From positions 2,490,501 to 2,554,500 of the forward strand of contig NZ_CP074126.1 in assembly GCF_018282095.1 (NCBI RefSeq): a stretch of DNA of 64,000 nt, read 5' to 3'. Position numbers and translations under genes: made by a program. The stretch is from Pseudovibrio brasiliensis (GTDB lineage Bacteria > Pseudomonadota > Alphaproteobacteria > Rhizobiales > Stappiaceae). Under the pieces are notes generated by a model. That model saw nothing but the letters and a program-made list of their open reading frames with translations. It had not been told where the DNA came from and made no database searches. Positions 17,399 to 27,531 of the stretch are shown piece by piece. Within the stretch, counting starts at the first letter, position 1. Every line of letters starts with the position of its first letter.

Positions 17399-18277
17399 TT
17401 AACCCCCGGCAACCTCCAGTTTAATCAACTCTGACGCTTCATGGAATGATTTTCTTAAGTCTTGAACGATTGGACCGGGTCTGCCATCACCAAGAATTGT
17501 TTCGTTTATTTTCACGACAGGCATGACAAGCCCGGAAGCACTTGTTAAAAATGCCTCTTGCGCACTTTTTGCCTCTTCCAGAGAAAAACCGCGTTCTTCT
17601 ACGGAAAATCCTTTCATTTCCGCCAATTTTAGAACACCCGCTCTGGTAATTCCTTTTAGAATTCCGTGAGTAGCAGGTCGCGTCACCAAAGTGCTGTTCT
17701 TTAGAATTATCCAAGCATTCGTTGAGCCGCCTTCAGTTACAAGGCCATTTTTATCCACAAACCATGCTTCACGAGCCCCAGCTTCCTTAGCCTTTTGTTT
17801 AGCAAGAACATTAGGCAAAAGACCAACAGTCTTGATATCGACGCGATCCCAACGATTCTCTTCAACCGTAATAACGCCAACACCCTGAGCCGCAACCTTG
17901 TCCATTTTGCCCGCCGGCACGGACTTTGCGGTCATAACCACAGAAGGCAATGTTCCCGCTGGTGGAAAATAGTGATCACGTGGTGCTACTCCGCGCGAGA
18001 CTTGCATGTAGATCAGGCCATTTTTGACGCGGTTCAGAGAGATCACTTCCTTCATCACCTGCACCAGAGCGGCACGGGACATGGGTGAAGCAATCTGAAG
18101 CTCGCTCAAGGACCGGTCCAGCCGGTCAAGATGCGCAGTCATATCAACGATCTGCTCCCGCCAGACCTCGCAGACCTCATAAACACCGTCAGAGAACTGG
18201 TAGCCCCGATCCTCAACGTGCACGGCTGCTTGTGAATGCGGTACATATTGTCCATTTACATAGGCAACACGGCTCAT
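17399..18277 (-). CDS. dat: D-amino-acid aminotransferase
   Basis: 292 residues from ATG 18277. Fold-type IV PLP enzyme interconverting D-alanine and D-glutamate with their keto acids, feeding peptidoglycan precursors. The markers are VHVEDRGYQFSDGVYEV near the N-terminus, the PLP lysine in DIKTVGLLPNVLAKQ, the glutamate in VTEGGSTNAW, and SASGLVMPVV. It sits between trkA and hfq, as in many related genomes. A terminator after trkA and a 327-base gap imply its own promoter. Confidence 0.93.
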   Translation of the reverse strand: MSRVAYVNGQYVPHSQAAVHVEDRGYQFSDGVYEVCEVWREQIVDMTAHLDRLDRSLSELQIASPMSRAALVQVMKEVISLNRVKNGLIYMQVSRGVAPRDHYFPPAGTLPSVVMTAKSVPAGKMDKVAAQGVGVITVEENRWDRVDIKTVGLLPNVLAKQKAKEAGAREAWFVDKNGLVTEGGSTNAWIILKNSTLVTRPATHGILKGITRAGVLKLAEMKGFSVEERGFSLEEAKSAQEAFLTSASGLVMPVVKINETILGDGRPGPIVQDLRKSFHEASELIKLEVAGG

Positions 18278-18480
18278 CAGCCTCTCCATTCCCCGAAATA
18301 TTTAGCAATTTACATCTAAGGGCATTTACTGAATACTATCAAGTGCCTACCGCACCATAAAACTGGATATTTCCGGTTTGGATCACTGAGATAACCTGAG
18401 CAACACAAAGACAGATCTTCACAACGCGCACCACTCAGGCGTTTATCTCCATTTGCACCCACCATCTCAAGTTTCAGTGC

Positions 18481-18496
18481 TGTGCCGTACGGCACA
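18481..18496. promoter_or_regulatory. 16-base perfect palindrome upstream of dat
   Basis: TGTGCCGTACGGCACA reads the same on both strands. It is about 200 bases upstream of the dat start. One such palindrome is expected by chance in a window of this size, so it is only a candidate operator. Confidence 0.3.
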
Positions 18497-18504
18497 CCTG
18501 GCGC

Positions 18505-18543
18505 AAAATAAAAGAAAAGCCTGACACGACACCGCATCAGGCT
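18505..18543 (-). terminator. Terminator after trkA
   Basis: AGCCTGA (18518-18524) and TCAGGCT (18537-18543) form a seven-pair stem; read on the minus strand it is followed by TTTTCTTTTATTTT. It ends the ntrYX-trkA unit. Confidence 0.85.
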
Positions 18544-18605
18544 CTAAATCTTTTCGGCAATGATGGCTCAGACCTCAAGAACCAAAGTTATCTCAGCAAT
18601 CCAAC

Positions 18606-19982
18606 CTAGAAGAACTCCAGTGACACACGGAACATCTGTTCCACCTGGCGAACTTTGTCCGCAACAGCGAAAATAACCACACGGTCATGCGCCTGAATGC
18701 GCTCATCACCGCAAGGTGTGATCACTTTTCCATCACGCAGAATACCGCCGATACGGATACCCTCTGCCAGCTCAACCTCTCGCAAAGGACGCCCAACAAG
18801 TGGCGACGTATCCAGCGCTTCCGCTTCAATCACCTCAGCAGCGCCATTCTGCAAGGCATGCACCGCACGGATACGGCCACGACGCACATGCTGGAGGATC
18901 TTCGAGATTGTCACCTGACGCGGGTTCACAAAGGCATCAATGCCCAAAGCGTGTGCAAAGGCTGGGTAACTGGTGTTGTTCAGCAGCGATAGGTTACGCT
19001 CACAGCCCATCTTCTTGGCCATCACGCAGGACAGGATGTTCACCTCATCCTCATTGGTCAGCGCCACCATCATGTCAGAGTCTTCAACATCCGCTTCCTG
19101 CAGCATGACCTGATCCAAAGCACTGCCATGCAAAACCACAGTCCTGCGCAGCTCATCCGCAATGCGAATAGCCCGGTCGCGGGAATGCTCGATAATCTTT
19201 ACTTTAGTTCTGCTCTGCTTCTCCTCAAGACGACGAGCAACATAAGCACCGATATTACCGCCGCCAGCGATAAGAACACGTTTTGCCTCAGGTTCTTCAT
19301 GACCAAAGATGCTCAGTGTACGGCGCACCTGACCACGCTCACAGCACACATAAACCAGATCCCCTTCCCGCATCATATCAGAGCTGTGCGGAACAAAGAC
19401 CTTGCCATCACGGGCAATGCCAACCACCACAGCAGACAGGTCCGGGAACAGCTCTGTTAGCTGACGCAATGGCGTATCCAGAACCGGACAGTCACCACCA
19501 CAATCAATGCCAACGATAATCATGTTGTCATCGGCAAAGCGCACGGTTTCCATAGCGCCTGGCAGCGACAAGCGCCGCAGGATCATCTCACCCACCTCAA
19601 TTTCAGGCGAAATGATCACATCAATCGGCATATTATCGCGCGAAAACAGATTGCGATAATGAGATTGCAAATAGCTTTGCGCACGAACCCGCGAAACCTT
19701 AATCGGCACGTTGAACAGCGAGTGCGCTACCTGACACGCGACCATGTTGATCTCGTCGTATAAGGTCACGGCAATGATCATATCGGCCTGGTCAGCACCT
19801 GCCTGCGCCAGCACATCCGGGTGCGCGCCATGGCCAATAAAGCCGCGCACATCCAGCGTGTCTCGAATGGCATGAACCAGCTGTGGGCTGGTATCAATCA
19901 CAGAAACATCGTTCTGTTCCGCAGCAAGCTTTTCGGCAATGCCGTACCCAACCTGTCCGGCGCCACAAATAACAACCTTCAT
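18606..19982 (-). CDS. trkA: Trk system K+ uptake regulatory protein TrkA
   Basis: 458 residues. Peripheral cytoplasmic subunit that gates TrkH/G potassium channels on NAD(H) or ATP binding. Two tandem RCK units are visible: the first Rossmann motif is VICGAGQVGYGIAEKLA, the second VLIAGGGNIGAYVARRLE, each followed by a C-terminal TrkA_C domain. Located 38 bases after ntrX and probably in the same transcript, the usual order in this class. Confidence 0.96.
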   Translation of the reverse strand: MKVVICGAGQVGYGIAEKLAAEQNDVSVIDTSPQLVHAIRDTLDVRGFIGHGAHPDVLAQAGADQADMIIAVTLYDEINMVACQVAHSLFNVPIKVSRVRAQSYLQSHYRNLFSRDNMPIDVIISPEIEVGEMILRRLSLPGAMETVRFADDNMIIVGIDCGGDCPVLDTPLRQLTELFPDLSAVVVGIARDGKVFVPHSSDMMREGDLVYVCCERGQVRRTLSIFGHEEPEAKRVLIAGGGNIGAYVARRLEEKQSRTKVKIIEHSRDRAIRIADELRRTVVLHGSALDQVMLQEADVEDSDMMVALTNEDEVNILSCVMAKKMGCERNLSLLNNTSYPAFAHALGIDAFVNPRQVTISKILQHVRRGRIRAVHALQNGAAEVIEAEALDTSPLVGRPLREVELAEGIRIGGILRDGKVITPCGDERIQAHDRVVIFAVADKVRQVEQMFRVSLEFF

Positions 19983-20020
19983 AATTCCAGTCCTTTGCTC
20001 TGCCTCTCAATTGTCACCGA

Positions 20021-21388
20021 TCAGGTGAGACCAAGAGACTTGAGCTTTCGGTGCAATGCTGACCGTTCCATACCAATATATTCGGAGGTACGCGAGATAT
20101 TACCGCCAAAACGCTTAACCTGTGCTTGCAGATACTCACGTTCAAACTGCTCACGCGCTTCACGAAGCGGCAAGGACATCAGCTCTTCACCACCGGAAGA
20201 ACCCGGCATGCTTGGCACGGTAGAAGCCACTTCCGCAGGCAGAAGATCAGCTGTAATCACAGCATCCGGATCCGCCCGGGTCAAGATCATCAAACGCTCA
20301 ACATTGTTGCGCAGCTGGCGCAGGTTGCCCGGCCAGTCATGGGTCTGCAACACCGCCATGGCATCTTCACCAATCCGGCGCATTGGCAGGCCCGTGGAGT
20401 TCGAAATCTGCTTCATGAAGAAGTGGATCAGCTGAGGAATGTCCTCGCGCCGCTCCTCAAGAGCCGGCACCCGCAGCGGTACAACGGCCAGACGGTGATA
20501 CAGATCCTCACGGAACAAACCTTCCGCAATGCGATTTTCCAGATTGCAGGCACTGGAGGACAGAAGGCGCACATCCACCTTCACCTTGTTGTGACCACCC
20601 AGACGGGTGAAGGTCTGATCCACCAGAACACGCAGAATCTTGTTCTGCGTTTCCAGCGGCATGTCCGCAATCTCATCCAGATAGATCGTGCCACCATGCG
20701 CTTCTTCCAAAGCGCCAACCTTACGCGGCGTGGTTTCCGTCTCCTCAATACCGAAGAGCTCTTCCTCCATACGTTCCGGCGTAATGTTAGCAGCAGAGAG
20801 CACAACAAATGGAGACTTGGACCGCGGCGATGCTTCATGGATCGTGCGCGCAACGGTCTCCTTACCTGAACCGGACGGCCCCGTGATCATCACGCGGCTG
20901 TTAGTCAGGCAAATACGCTCAATGGTCAAACGCAGGTTATTGATGGACGAAGAACTGCCCACCAAGTTGGAAACGTCACCAGCACGCTGCTTCAGTTCCT
21001 TGATCTCGCGCTTCATGGAAGAGGCTTCCAGGGCACGCTCGGTAATCAGAACCAGCTTATCGGCCTTGAACGGCTTCTCAATGTAATCGTAAGCGCCCTT
21101 CTTGATCGCAGAAACCGCTGTCTCCACGTTGCCGTGACCGGAAATAATCACGACTGGCAGGTCTGGATTTTCTTTCTTGATCACTTCAAGAACTTCCAAC
21201 CCGTCAAGCTTGCTGCCCATCAGCCAGATATCGAGGATGATCAGAGACGGCCTGCGGTCTGCGATAGCAGCCAGCGCTGCATCGCTATCTCCTGCAGTCC
21301 GCGTGTTGTAGCCGTCATCCTCCAAAATACCGGCGATCAGCTCACGAATATCTGCTTCATCATCAACAATCAGAATGTCACTTGCCAC
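20021..21388 (-). CDS. ntrX: Nitrogen response regulator NtrX
   Basis: 455 residues, GTG start. Partner of NtrY. The receiver domain has DDEAD and phospho-acceptor aspartate in IILDIWL; then an AAA+ domain with Walker A GPSGSGKET and Walker B GGTIYLDEIADMP; then a Fis-type HTH (RTSEYIGMERSALHRKLKSL). The loop that in sigma-54 activators reads GAFTGA is missing: ELFGIEETETTPRKVGALEE stands in its place, as described for other alphaproteobacterial NtrX. It may therefore act without sigma-54. 18 bases downstream of ntrY. Confidence 0.95.
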   Translation of the reverse strand: MASDILIVDDEADIRELIAGILEDDGYNTRTAGDSDAALAAIADRRPSLIILDIWLMGSKLDGLEVLEVIKKENPDLPVVIISGHGNVETAVSAIKKGAYDYIEKPFKADKLVLITERALEASSMKREIKELKQRAGDVSNLVGSSSSINNLRLTIERICLTNSRVMITGPSGSGKETVARTIHEASPRSKSPFVVLSAANITPERMEEELFGIEETETTPRKVGALEEAHGGTIYLDEIADMPLETQNKILRVLVDQTFTRLGGHNKVKVDVRLLSSSACNLENRIAEGLFREDLYHRLAVVPLRVPALEERREDIPQLIHFFMKQISNSTGLPMRRIGEDAMAVLQTHDWPGNLRQLRNNVERLMILTRADPDAVITADLLPAEVASTVPSMPGSSGGEELMSLPLREAREQFEREYLQAQVKRFGGNISRTSEYIGMERSALHRKLKSLGLT

Positions 21389-21406
21389 GGCTTATCACCA
21401 CCATTC

Positions 21407-23644
21407 TTAAGTTTCATCTTTGGGAGAGGAAGGATCATCGAAACTGCGCAGTGTCAGTCGAACCATGGCGCCATGCCCGCCCTCGGCGACAGATGGCGCA
21501 TCCAGCAGTTCAATACCGCCCCCATGATCTTCCATAATTTTCCGCACAATCGCGAGCCCCAGACCTGTCCCTTTTTCGCGGGTGGTCATATAAGGCTCCA
21601 AAAGCCGTGTGCGGTGTTCAGTTGGAAGGCCAATTCCGTTGTCGATCACATCAATCGTGTGAACCGGCCCTTCCGAGTAAAGTTTCACCAGAACAGAACC
21701 CTGCTCCGGGTTTTCTTCTTTCGCCAGATAAGCCTCAACAGCCTCCGACGCATTCTTGATCACATTGCCAACGGCCTGCCCCACAAGACGACTGTCAAAC
21801 GTCGCCCGAACAGCCTCGCCCGGCACATCCGTCTCAAAGTGGATCTGCGAATTGGCAACGGAAACCATAAAGGTGGACTCGCGTACCACAGAACGCAGAT
21901 CAGCAGATTCCATCTTCGGTTTTGGCATGCGCGCAAACGAGGAGAACTCATCCACCATGCGCCCGATATCGCCCACTTGTCGAATAATGGTGTCCACGCA
22001 CTGGTCAAACACCTTGCGGTCATCATCCTCAATGCGCTTGCCATACCGGCGGCGAATACGCTCTGCAGAAAGCTGGATCGGCGTCAGCGGGTTCTTGATC
22101 TCATGCGCAATCCGGCGCGCCACATCAGCCCATGCTGAGTTACGCTGCGCAGCCACAAGATCCGTAATATCGTCCAGCGTCACCACAAACCCATGCTCAG
22201 AGCGTGTTGCTTCCTCGGTCGTCACACGCACATTCACCGTGCGCTCACGCCCTTTTCGCATAATAGCAACCTGCGCCACCTGAGCACTATCCTTGCTTTC
22301 TTCAAGCGCCTTGGAAACAACCTCCTGAACCTCAGGGATACTCTCATAAATTGGCTTTTCAAGAAGTTCTTCTTCTTCCTGACTGAGAAGGCGCTTAGCG
22401 GACCGGTTGACCATGGTCACATCGCCTTCATCATCAATCCCAATAACGCCGGAAGACACACCCGACAACACCGCCTCACTGAAGCGGCGGCGGCGGTCGA
22501 TCTGGTCATTTGCCGCCAACAACGCGTCACGCTGCCCCCGCAACTGACCGGTCATATTGTTGAAGGTCCGCCCAAGGTTCTCAAGGTCACCACTGGCTTT
22601 CGCAGCCTCAACTTCAACATAATAGTTGCCTTTGGAAACCTGATCCGCAGCACCAATCAGATTGCGGATTGGCAGCACCAGCTGGTTCGCAAACCCAAAG
22701 CCAACCCAAATGGAAGACAGCAACAGAACAAGCGCCACGCCCACATAAACAAGGGCAAAAGCCAACTGAACCCCAAAGCGCCGTTGTTCCAGTTCTGCAT
22801 ACTCATTGACGCCAGCTTCCGCCAATCGCTGATATTCAACCACGCGCGGATCAAGCGCACGGGTCACATATAGATAAAGATCCTCATAGGCAGACAGCTT
22901 AATCACGCCGCCCACAAGGTTCGAAACACCAGGCGCGATCAGTACCGGAGCCCCGTCTTCCGCCTGGTTCATCGCCACCTGCGGCGGCAGCAAAGGCTCC
23001 ACCTTCGGGTCGCGCAGCACGCGCATCACAACGGTGCCATCGTTCTTCAGGATGTAAGCGCCCAGCAATCCGCGCACCCATGTCTGGGTTTCAAAGAAGC
23101 GATCAAAGCGGGTCGGATCATAGAAGTAGGAGTTGCGGTTCAGATCCACATCGCTGGCCATGCCAATCAGTGTGGAGCGCAGGGAGTTCCCATGCTCCTG
23201 AACATAAGCAGCCGCCACAGACTGCGCATTGGTGATGATGTTGCGCGTACGCGTCTCAAACCAGCGATCGAGCCCCTGATCCAGCGTAATCGTTGCCACA
23301 ACAGCAACAATAAACGCAGGTAGTGCCGCCACCAGCGAAAACATGGTCACAATACGCACATGAAGCCGGGCCGCAGCACGCCCACGGCGCCGCGCCTGCA
23401 ACAGCTTCACCAGCTCAAAGATAATCAGGCCGATGAGCAGCAGCACCAGCGCGCCATTGATGCCAAGCGCGATATAGACAACCTTTTCAGATGGAACGAT
23501 AGGCGTTACACCCATCAGCACCAGAAAAGAAACCCCAATAGAACACAGCGCCAACAACACCACTGTCAGGCCAAACATCCGGGATTTCCGCCCCTTAGCA
23601 TCAAGCTTTCGGGTATGTTCTTCTGTTTTTGATCTGAAAATCAT
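21407..23644 (-). CDS. ntrY: Nitrogen sensor histidine kinase NtrY
   Basis: 745 residues. N-terminal membrane part has two helices, then about two more before a ~170-residue periplasmic sensor; another helix at ~285-310 leads into a HAMP domain (NQLVLPIRNLIGAADQVSKG), a PAS domain, the HisKA phospho-acceptor in [20 protein letters not shown], and the HATPase with DNGIGLPTEHRTRL and GTGLGLAIVRKI. It phosphorylates NtrX in response to nitrogen or redox signals. In this class it normally follows ntrC directly; here a 951-base gene lies between. Confidence 0.95.
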   Translation of the reverse strand: MIFRSKTEEHTRKLDAKGRKSRMFGLTVVLLALCSIGVSFLVLMGVTPIVPSEKVVYIALGINGALVLLLIGLIIFELVKLLQARRRGRAAARLHVRIVTMFSLVAALPAFIVAVVATITLDQGLDRWFETRTRNIITNAQSVAAAYVQEHGNSLRSTLIGMASDVDLNRNSYFYDPTRFDRFFETQTWVRGLLGAYILKNDGTVVMRVLRDPKVEPLLPPQVAMNQAEDGAPVLIAPGVSNLVGGVIKLSAYEDLYLYVTRALDPRVVEYQRLAEAGVNEYAELEQRRFGVQLAFALVYVGVALVLLLSSIWVGFGFANQLVLPIRNLIGAADQVSKGNYYVEVEAAKASGDLENLGRTFNNMTGQLRGQRDALLAANDQIDRRRRFSEAVLSGVSSGVIGIDDEGDVTMVNRSAKRLLSQEEEELLEKPIYESIPEVQEVVSKALEESKDSAQVAQVAIMRKGRERTVNVRVTTEEATRSEHGFVVTLDDITDLVAAQRNSAWADVARRIAHEIKNPLTPIQLSAERIRRRYGKRIEDDDRKVFDQCVDTIIRQVGDIGRMVDEFSSFARMPKPKMESADLRSVVRESTFMVSVANSQIHFETDVPGEAVRATFDSRLVGQAVGNVIKNASEAVEAYLAKEENPEQGSVLVKLYSEGPVHTIDVIDNGIGLPTEHRTRLLEPYMTTREKGTGLGLAIVRKIMEDHGGGIELLDAPSVAEGGHGAMVRLTLRSFDDPSSPKDET

Positions 23645-23916
23645 GAAACGCGAACCTGCGCACCTGCGATAACTTTATTAATTTTGGAAACAGACTATTA
23701 GCACGAATTGTTGCCAAAATGCGACAATGGGTTTTATTAGTCACACTCTTGATGGGGAAAACCAGAGAGTCTCACCTTAAATGCGCTTTAGCTGAACTCA
23801 TTTCACCCAAACTTTTCATCATATAATTTACCACAATCTAAACTTGTAATTTCATAAAATTCGACTAATAGTCGCGCCACGTTTCAACGCAATTTCAATG
23901 ATATAGGTAGATTTCT

Positions 23917-24867
23917 ATGTTTTTAGCACTTGCGCTTCTTGGCCTCTTATTGCTTGTAGCTGGCATAATCTCAATCATAGTTCCGCTCAAATTTATCGGA
24001 ATTTCATCCCGTAAAAAGGCACTGATACCATTACTGGCGGGTTTTGTTGTTTTAGGAGTAGCCTCATCCCAACTTGACACTGAGCACAACCAGGCAGCCC
24101 AAGAAGCTGGCTTTGATAGCGTGAAAGACTATAAGCACGCTAAAGAACTTGGGATCAGCTCCCCTGAAGAATATGCTCCAATCAAAGCAAAAGCACTCGC
24201 TGAAGAAAAAGCAAAAGCAGAAGCTATCGCAAAGGCTGAAGCTGAAAGAGAAAAAGAAGAACGAGCAAAACAGCTAGCACTGGATACACAAAAGGCCAAA
24301 GATGCAGGCTTTGCAAGTGTCGAAGAGTACGAAGCCGCAAAAAATGCAGGCTTTGATACCGCAGATGCTTACGCCGAACACATGAAGAAAGAAGCATTTT
24401 TTGCGATACCTGCAGAGCAAACACAGTTTGTAGCAGCAGTACAAAAGGCGACTGAGAGTTACCGTGCAGCAAAAAATGAGCTGGCTCAGGGTGGAACAAG
24501 ATCAAAACGAAAAGAGAATGTTTGCGCAGTACTTTCCAGTCTCGAAGTTCAAAATTGGGTAGGACAGCTTGAGCAACTTACCTCCAACTCAGATGGACTG
24601 GGTGTTATCAGTGTGCGATTAGCAGACGGCGTTACCGTTAAGACTTGGAACAACGCATTCTCAGATATTGGCGACAACACACTTATCGAACCTTCATCTG
24701 CATTGTTCTCTAAAGTTGCAGAATTGGACAAAAACCAACGCATCAGATTCTCTGGTCGCTTCTTTAGCTCAGATCTCGACTGCATCAAAGAACCAAGCAT
24801 TTCTTTGCGTGGCTCCATGACAGATCCAGAGTACATCATGCGTTTCTACAATATCGAAACACCTTAA
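23917..24867 (+). CDS. Membrane-anchored repeat protein inserted between ntrC and ntrY
   Basis: 316 residues; no family recognised. Two N-terminal helices (about 2-24 and 34-53) are followed by a highly charged helical region. It holds four copies of a short motif with consensus (A/L)G(F/I)xSxxxY: AGFDSVKDY (64-72), LGISSPEEY (78-86), AGFASVEEY (130-138) and AGFDTADAY (144-152). The copies lie in two pairs, each spaced 14 residues, separated by a Lys/Glu/Ala coiled-coil (~88-128). The C-terminal ~140 residues are globular with two cysteines (ENVCAVLSS and SDLDCIKE). It is on the opposite strand to the ntr genes and more AT-rich than they are, so it looks like a later insertion. Confidence 0.75.
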   Translation: MFLALALLGLLLLVAGIISIIVPLKFIGISSRKKALIPLLAGFVVLGVASSQLDTEHNQAAQEAGFDSVKDYKHAKELGISSPEEYAPIKAKALAEEKAKAEAIAKAEAEREKEERAKQLALDTQKAKDAGFASVEEYEAAKNAGFDTADAYAEHMKKEAFFAIPAEQTQFVAAVQKATESYRAAKNELAQGGTRSKRKENVCAVLSSLEVQNWVGQLEQLTSNSDGLGVISVRLADGVTVKTWNNAFSDIGDNTLIEPSSALFSKVAELDKNQRIRFSGRFFSSDLDCIKEPSISLRGSMTDPEYIMRFYNIETP

Positions 24868-24885
24868 GTTTTGATCACAAAAAGC

Positions 24886-24913
24886 AAAATGGCGCCTGTA
24901 ACAGCGCCATTTT
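24886..24913. terminator. Bidirectional terminator between the repeat protein and ntrC
   Basis: AAAATGGCGC (24886-24895) and GCGCCATTTT (24904-24913) form a ten-pair stem with an eight-base loop, between two convergent genes. Confidence 0.9.
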
Positions 24914-24938
24914 GGAACTCTCATCCGAATTAAATCGA

Positions 24939-26378
24939 TTATCTCGAACTACGGATTACCTGCACATCCAGATCGCGGATTTTCTTACGCAGGGTGTTTC
25001 GGTTCACGCCCAGAAGTTCCGCAGCCTTGATCTGGTTGCCCCGGGTGGCTGCAAGCACAGCGCTGATCAGTGGGTACTCCACCTCACGCAAGATGCGGTG
25101 GTAGAGGCCCGGAGGTGGCAGTTCTTCGCCAAAACCGCTGAAGTAGTCCCCCAGATACCGCTCAACAGAACCACTCAGATCCTGAGCAGAAGGCGCATCA
25201 GCCTCAATTGAAGCCGCGCTTGGCTGTGAGAGCTCCAGATCGATTAAGCTCGCTGTAATGTCGTCCTGCGGATAAAGTGCAGCCAGACGGCGAACAAGGT
25301 TTTCCAGCTCGCGTACGTTGCCCGGCCAGCGATAGCGGCGCAGTTTATCAAGTGCAGCCACTTCAATCTGCTTAGCAGGCAAACCTTCACTCTCCGCCAT
25401 GGCAAAGAAGTGCCGGACAAGATCCGGAATATCCTCAGTACGCTCGCGCAAAGGTGGAAGGCGGATGGGAACCACGTTCAAACGGAAGTACAGATCCTCA
25501 CGGAACAGCCCCTGATTAATCAGCTGGCGCAGATCCTTATTGGTCGCGGCAATAATGCGCACATCCGTCTGGATCGGCGTACGACCGCCCACAGACGTAT
25601 ACTCTCCCTGCTGCAACACACGCAGCAAGCGGGTCTGTGCTTCCATCGGCATATCGCCAATTTCATCCAGCAGCAGCGTACCACCATCAGCCTGCTCAAA
25701 CCGGCCAGAAGACCGCGCCTGCGCCCCGGTAAACGAGCCTTTCTCGTGACCGAACAACTCAGATTCAATCAGATCTTTCGGGATCGCAGCCATATTGACC
25801 GCAACAAATGGACCATTCCGGCGCTTGCCATAATCATGCAGCGCCCGTGCGACCACCTCTTTACCGGTGCCACTCTCACCGTTGATCATCACGGTCAAAT
25901 CAGTCTGCATCAAACGCGCAAGCACGCGGTAAATCTCTTGCATAGCAGGAGACCGGCCCACGAGCGGAATATTGTCGTTCCCCTCACCGCCCATATCAAA
26001 CTGGCGGCCTTTTGGCTCAGCAAGCGCACGCCCAACAATGCCGGTCAGTTCTTTCAGATCAAACGGCTTGGGCAGATACTCATAAGCACCTTGCTCAGAA
26101 GCCTTGATGGCAGTCATGAAGGTGTTCTGCGCACTCATGATAATCACTGGCAGTTCCGGACGCAGCTTGCGGATGCGCGGCAGCACATCAAACGCATTCT
26201 CATCCGGCATCACCACATCAGAAATCACCAGATCCCCCTCACCTGAACTCACCCAGCGCCACAACGTGGTCGCGTTAGAGGTCAGCCGAACAGTATAGCC
26301 TGCCCGAGAGAGCGCCTGATTGAGAACGGTACGGATCGCAGAATCGTCATCAGCAACAAGAATGGTTCCACTCGGCAT
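24939..26378 (-). CDS. ntrC: Nitrogen regulation protein NtrC
   Basis: 479 residues from ATG 26378, with GAGGA eight bases upstream overlapping the end of ntrB. Sigma-54-dependent response regulator. Receiver: [12 protein letters not shown] and [13 protein letters not shown]+: Walker [13 protein letters not shown], the sigma-54 contact loop GSFTGA in [13 protein letters not shown], Walker [14 protein letters not shown]; Fis-type HTH ([20 protein letters not shown]). Complete GSFTGA contrasts with NtrX. It activates nitrogen assimilation genes when phosphorylated by NtrB. Confidence 0.97.
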   Translation of the reverse strand: MPSGTILVADDDSAIRTVLNQALSRAGYTVRLTSNATTLWRWVSSGEGDLVISDVVMPDENAFDVLPRIRKLRPELPVIIMSAQNTFMTAIKASEQGAYEYLPKPFDLKELTGIVGRALAEPKGRQFDMGGEGNDNIPLVGRSPAMQEIYRVLARLMQTDLTVMINGESGTGKEVVARALHDYGKRRNGPFVAVNMAAIPKDLIESELFGHEKGSFTGAQARSSGRFEQADGGTLLLDEIGDMPMEAQTRLLRVLQQGEYTSVGGRTPIQTDVRIIAATNKDLRQLINQGLFREDLYFRLNVVPIRLPPLRERTEDIPDLVRHFFAMAESEGLPAKQIEVAALDKLRRYRWPGNVRELENLVRRLAALYPQDDITASLIDLELSQPSAASIEADAPSAQDLSGSVERYLGDYFSGFGEELPPPGLYHRILREVEYPLISAVLAATRGNQIKAAELLGVNRNTLRKKIRDLDVQVIRSSR

Positions 26379-26382
26379 ACTC

Positions 26383-27531
26383 TTAGTCCTCAATTCCAGA
26401 ATGAACAATTGGCCCGGTAAAGGCAGGCATCAGAATGCGGAAGGTCGTGCCCCGAGTGCCGCTTTCACATTCCACCACGCCGCCATGATCGCCCACAATC
26501 TTGGCAACCAGCGCCAGCCCAAGACCAGAGCCATTCGTCTTTGTCGTGATAAACGGGTCAAACAGATGTGGCCGCAGGTCTTCCGGCACCCCATAGCCAT
26601 TGTCACGCACACAAAACTCAAGCGGCAAGCTCACGCGCTCCTGCACACCCGGCACAGAAAGGCGCACACCTGGGCGGAAAGCCGTAGAAACAACAATCTC
26701 CGGCTCATTCACACCGCTCAGTGCTTCACTTGCGTTCTTGATCAGGTTGATAAACACCTGTACCAGCTGATCCCGATTGGCATAAACCGGCGGCAGCGAT
26801 GGGTCATAATCCTCGACAATGCGCACCTTGGACGCAAAGCCGTTCTCCGCAACCCGTTTCACATGATCCAGCACCACGTGAATGTTCACCGGCTCGCGAT
26901 CTATCGGACGCTCATCGGAAAACACTTCCATCCGGTCCACCAGCTTCACGATCCGGTCTGTCTCCTCCATGATGAGACGGGTCAGTGAGCGGTCATCCTC
27001 ACTGGCTGATTGCTCCAGAAGTTGAGCCGCACCGCGAATACCGGAAAGCGGGTTTTTGATCTCATGGGCCAGCATGGCTGCTAGGCCGGTCACTGTGCGT
27101 GCAGCACCGCGGCTGGTCAGCTGCTTATCCAGCTTCTCCGCCATCGTGCGTTCCTGAAACAACAGCACAACACTGCCCGGAGCTTCACTTAAGGGAGAAG
27201 CGTGAATATCAACCAGCTTTTCCTGCCCAATACGCGGAGTACCGATGTCCACCTTGTATTCATTGACCGCACCGCCACGCTCACGAACCTGCGCTATCAA
27301 TCCCAGCAATGGGCTGCCAAACGGCACAAACCACGAAACCTCACGGCGCTTCATCACTGACAGGCTGGCGTGGAAGAACCCTTCCGCAGCACTGTTCGCG
27401 CCAACAATCTTGTCATCGTCGCCCACCACAACAACAGGGTGCGGCAATGAATCCAGAACGGCCTGCCCCGGCACACCATTACTCAGTGTGGCCTTGGCGT
27501 GTGTTAGAGTGTCTCCTCCCGTCTCCAACAT
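26383..27531 (-). CDS. ntrB: Nitrogen sensor kinase NtrB
   Basis: 382 residues, soluble. PAS domain (about 20-130, [20 protein letters not shown]), phospho-acceptor histidine in [19 protein letters not shown], HATPase motifs [23 protein letters not shown] and GSGLGLALV. It phosphorylates and dephosphorylates NtrC under PII control. Start codon overlaps the dusB stop (TGATG); ntrC follows after four bases. Together dusB-ntrB-ntrC form an operon. Confidence 0.97.
   Translation of the reverse strand: MLETGGDTLTHAKATLSNGVPGQAVLDSLPHPVVVVGDDDKIVGANSAAEGFFHASLSVMKRREVSWFVPFGSPLLGLIAQVRERGGAVNEYKVDIGTPRIGQEKLVDIHASPLSEAPGSVVLLFQERTMAEKLDKQLTSRGAARTVTGLAAMLAHEIKNPLSGIRGAAQLLEQSASEDDRSLTRLIMEETDRIVKLVDRMEVFSDERPIDREPVNIHVVLDHVKRVAENGFASKVRIVEDYDPSLPPVYANRDQLVQVFINLIKNASEALSGVNEPEIVVSTAFRPGVRLSVPGVQERVSLPLEFCVRDNGYGVPEDLRPHLFDPFITTKTNGSGLGLALVAKIVGDHGGVVECESGTRGTTFRILMPAFTGPIVHSGIED

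Larger units (their letters stand above)
18278..18605. other. Intergenic region between dat and trkA
   Basis: 328 bases without a convincing gene. It contains the trkA terminator (18505-18543) and a perfect 16-base palindrome (18481-18496), and should hold the dat-hfq-hflX promoter. The minus-strand frame 18537-18316 has no recognisable protein. Confidence 0.6.

Noticed and set aside
18316-18537. Minus-strand 73-codon frame between dat and trkA
   Set aside because: Overlaps the trkA terminator and the palindrome; no family features and no ribosome-binding site.
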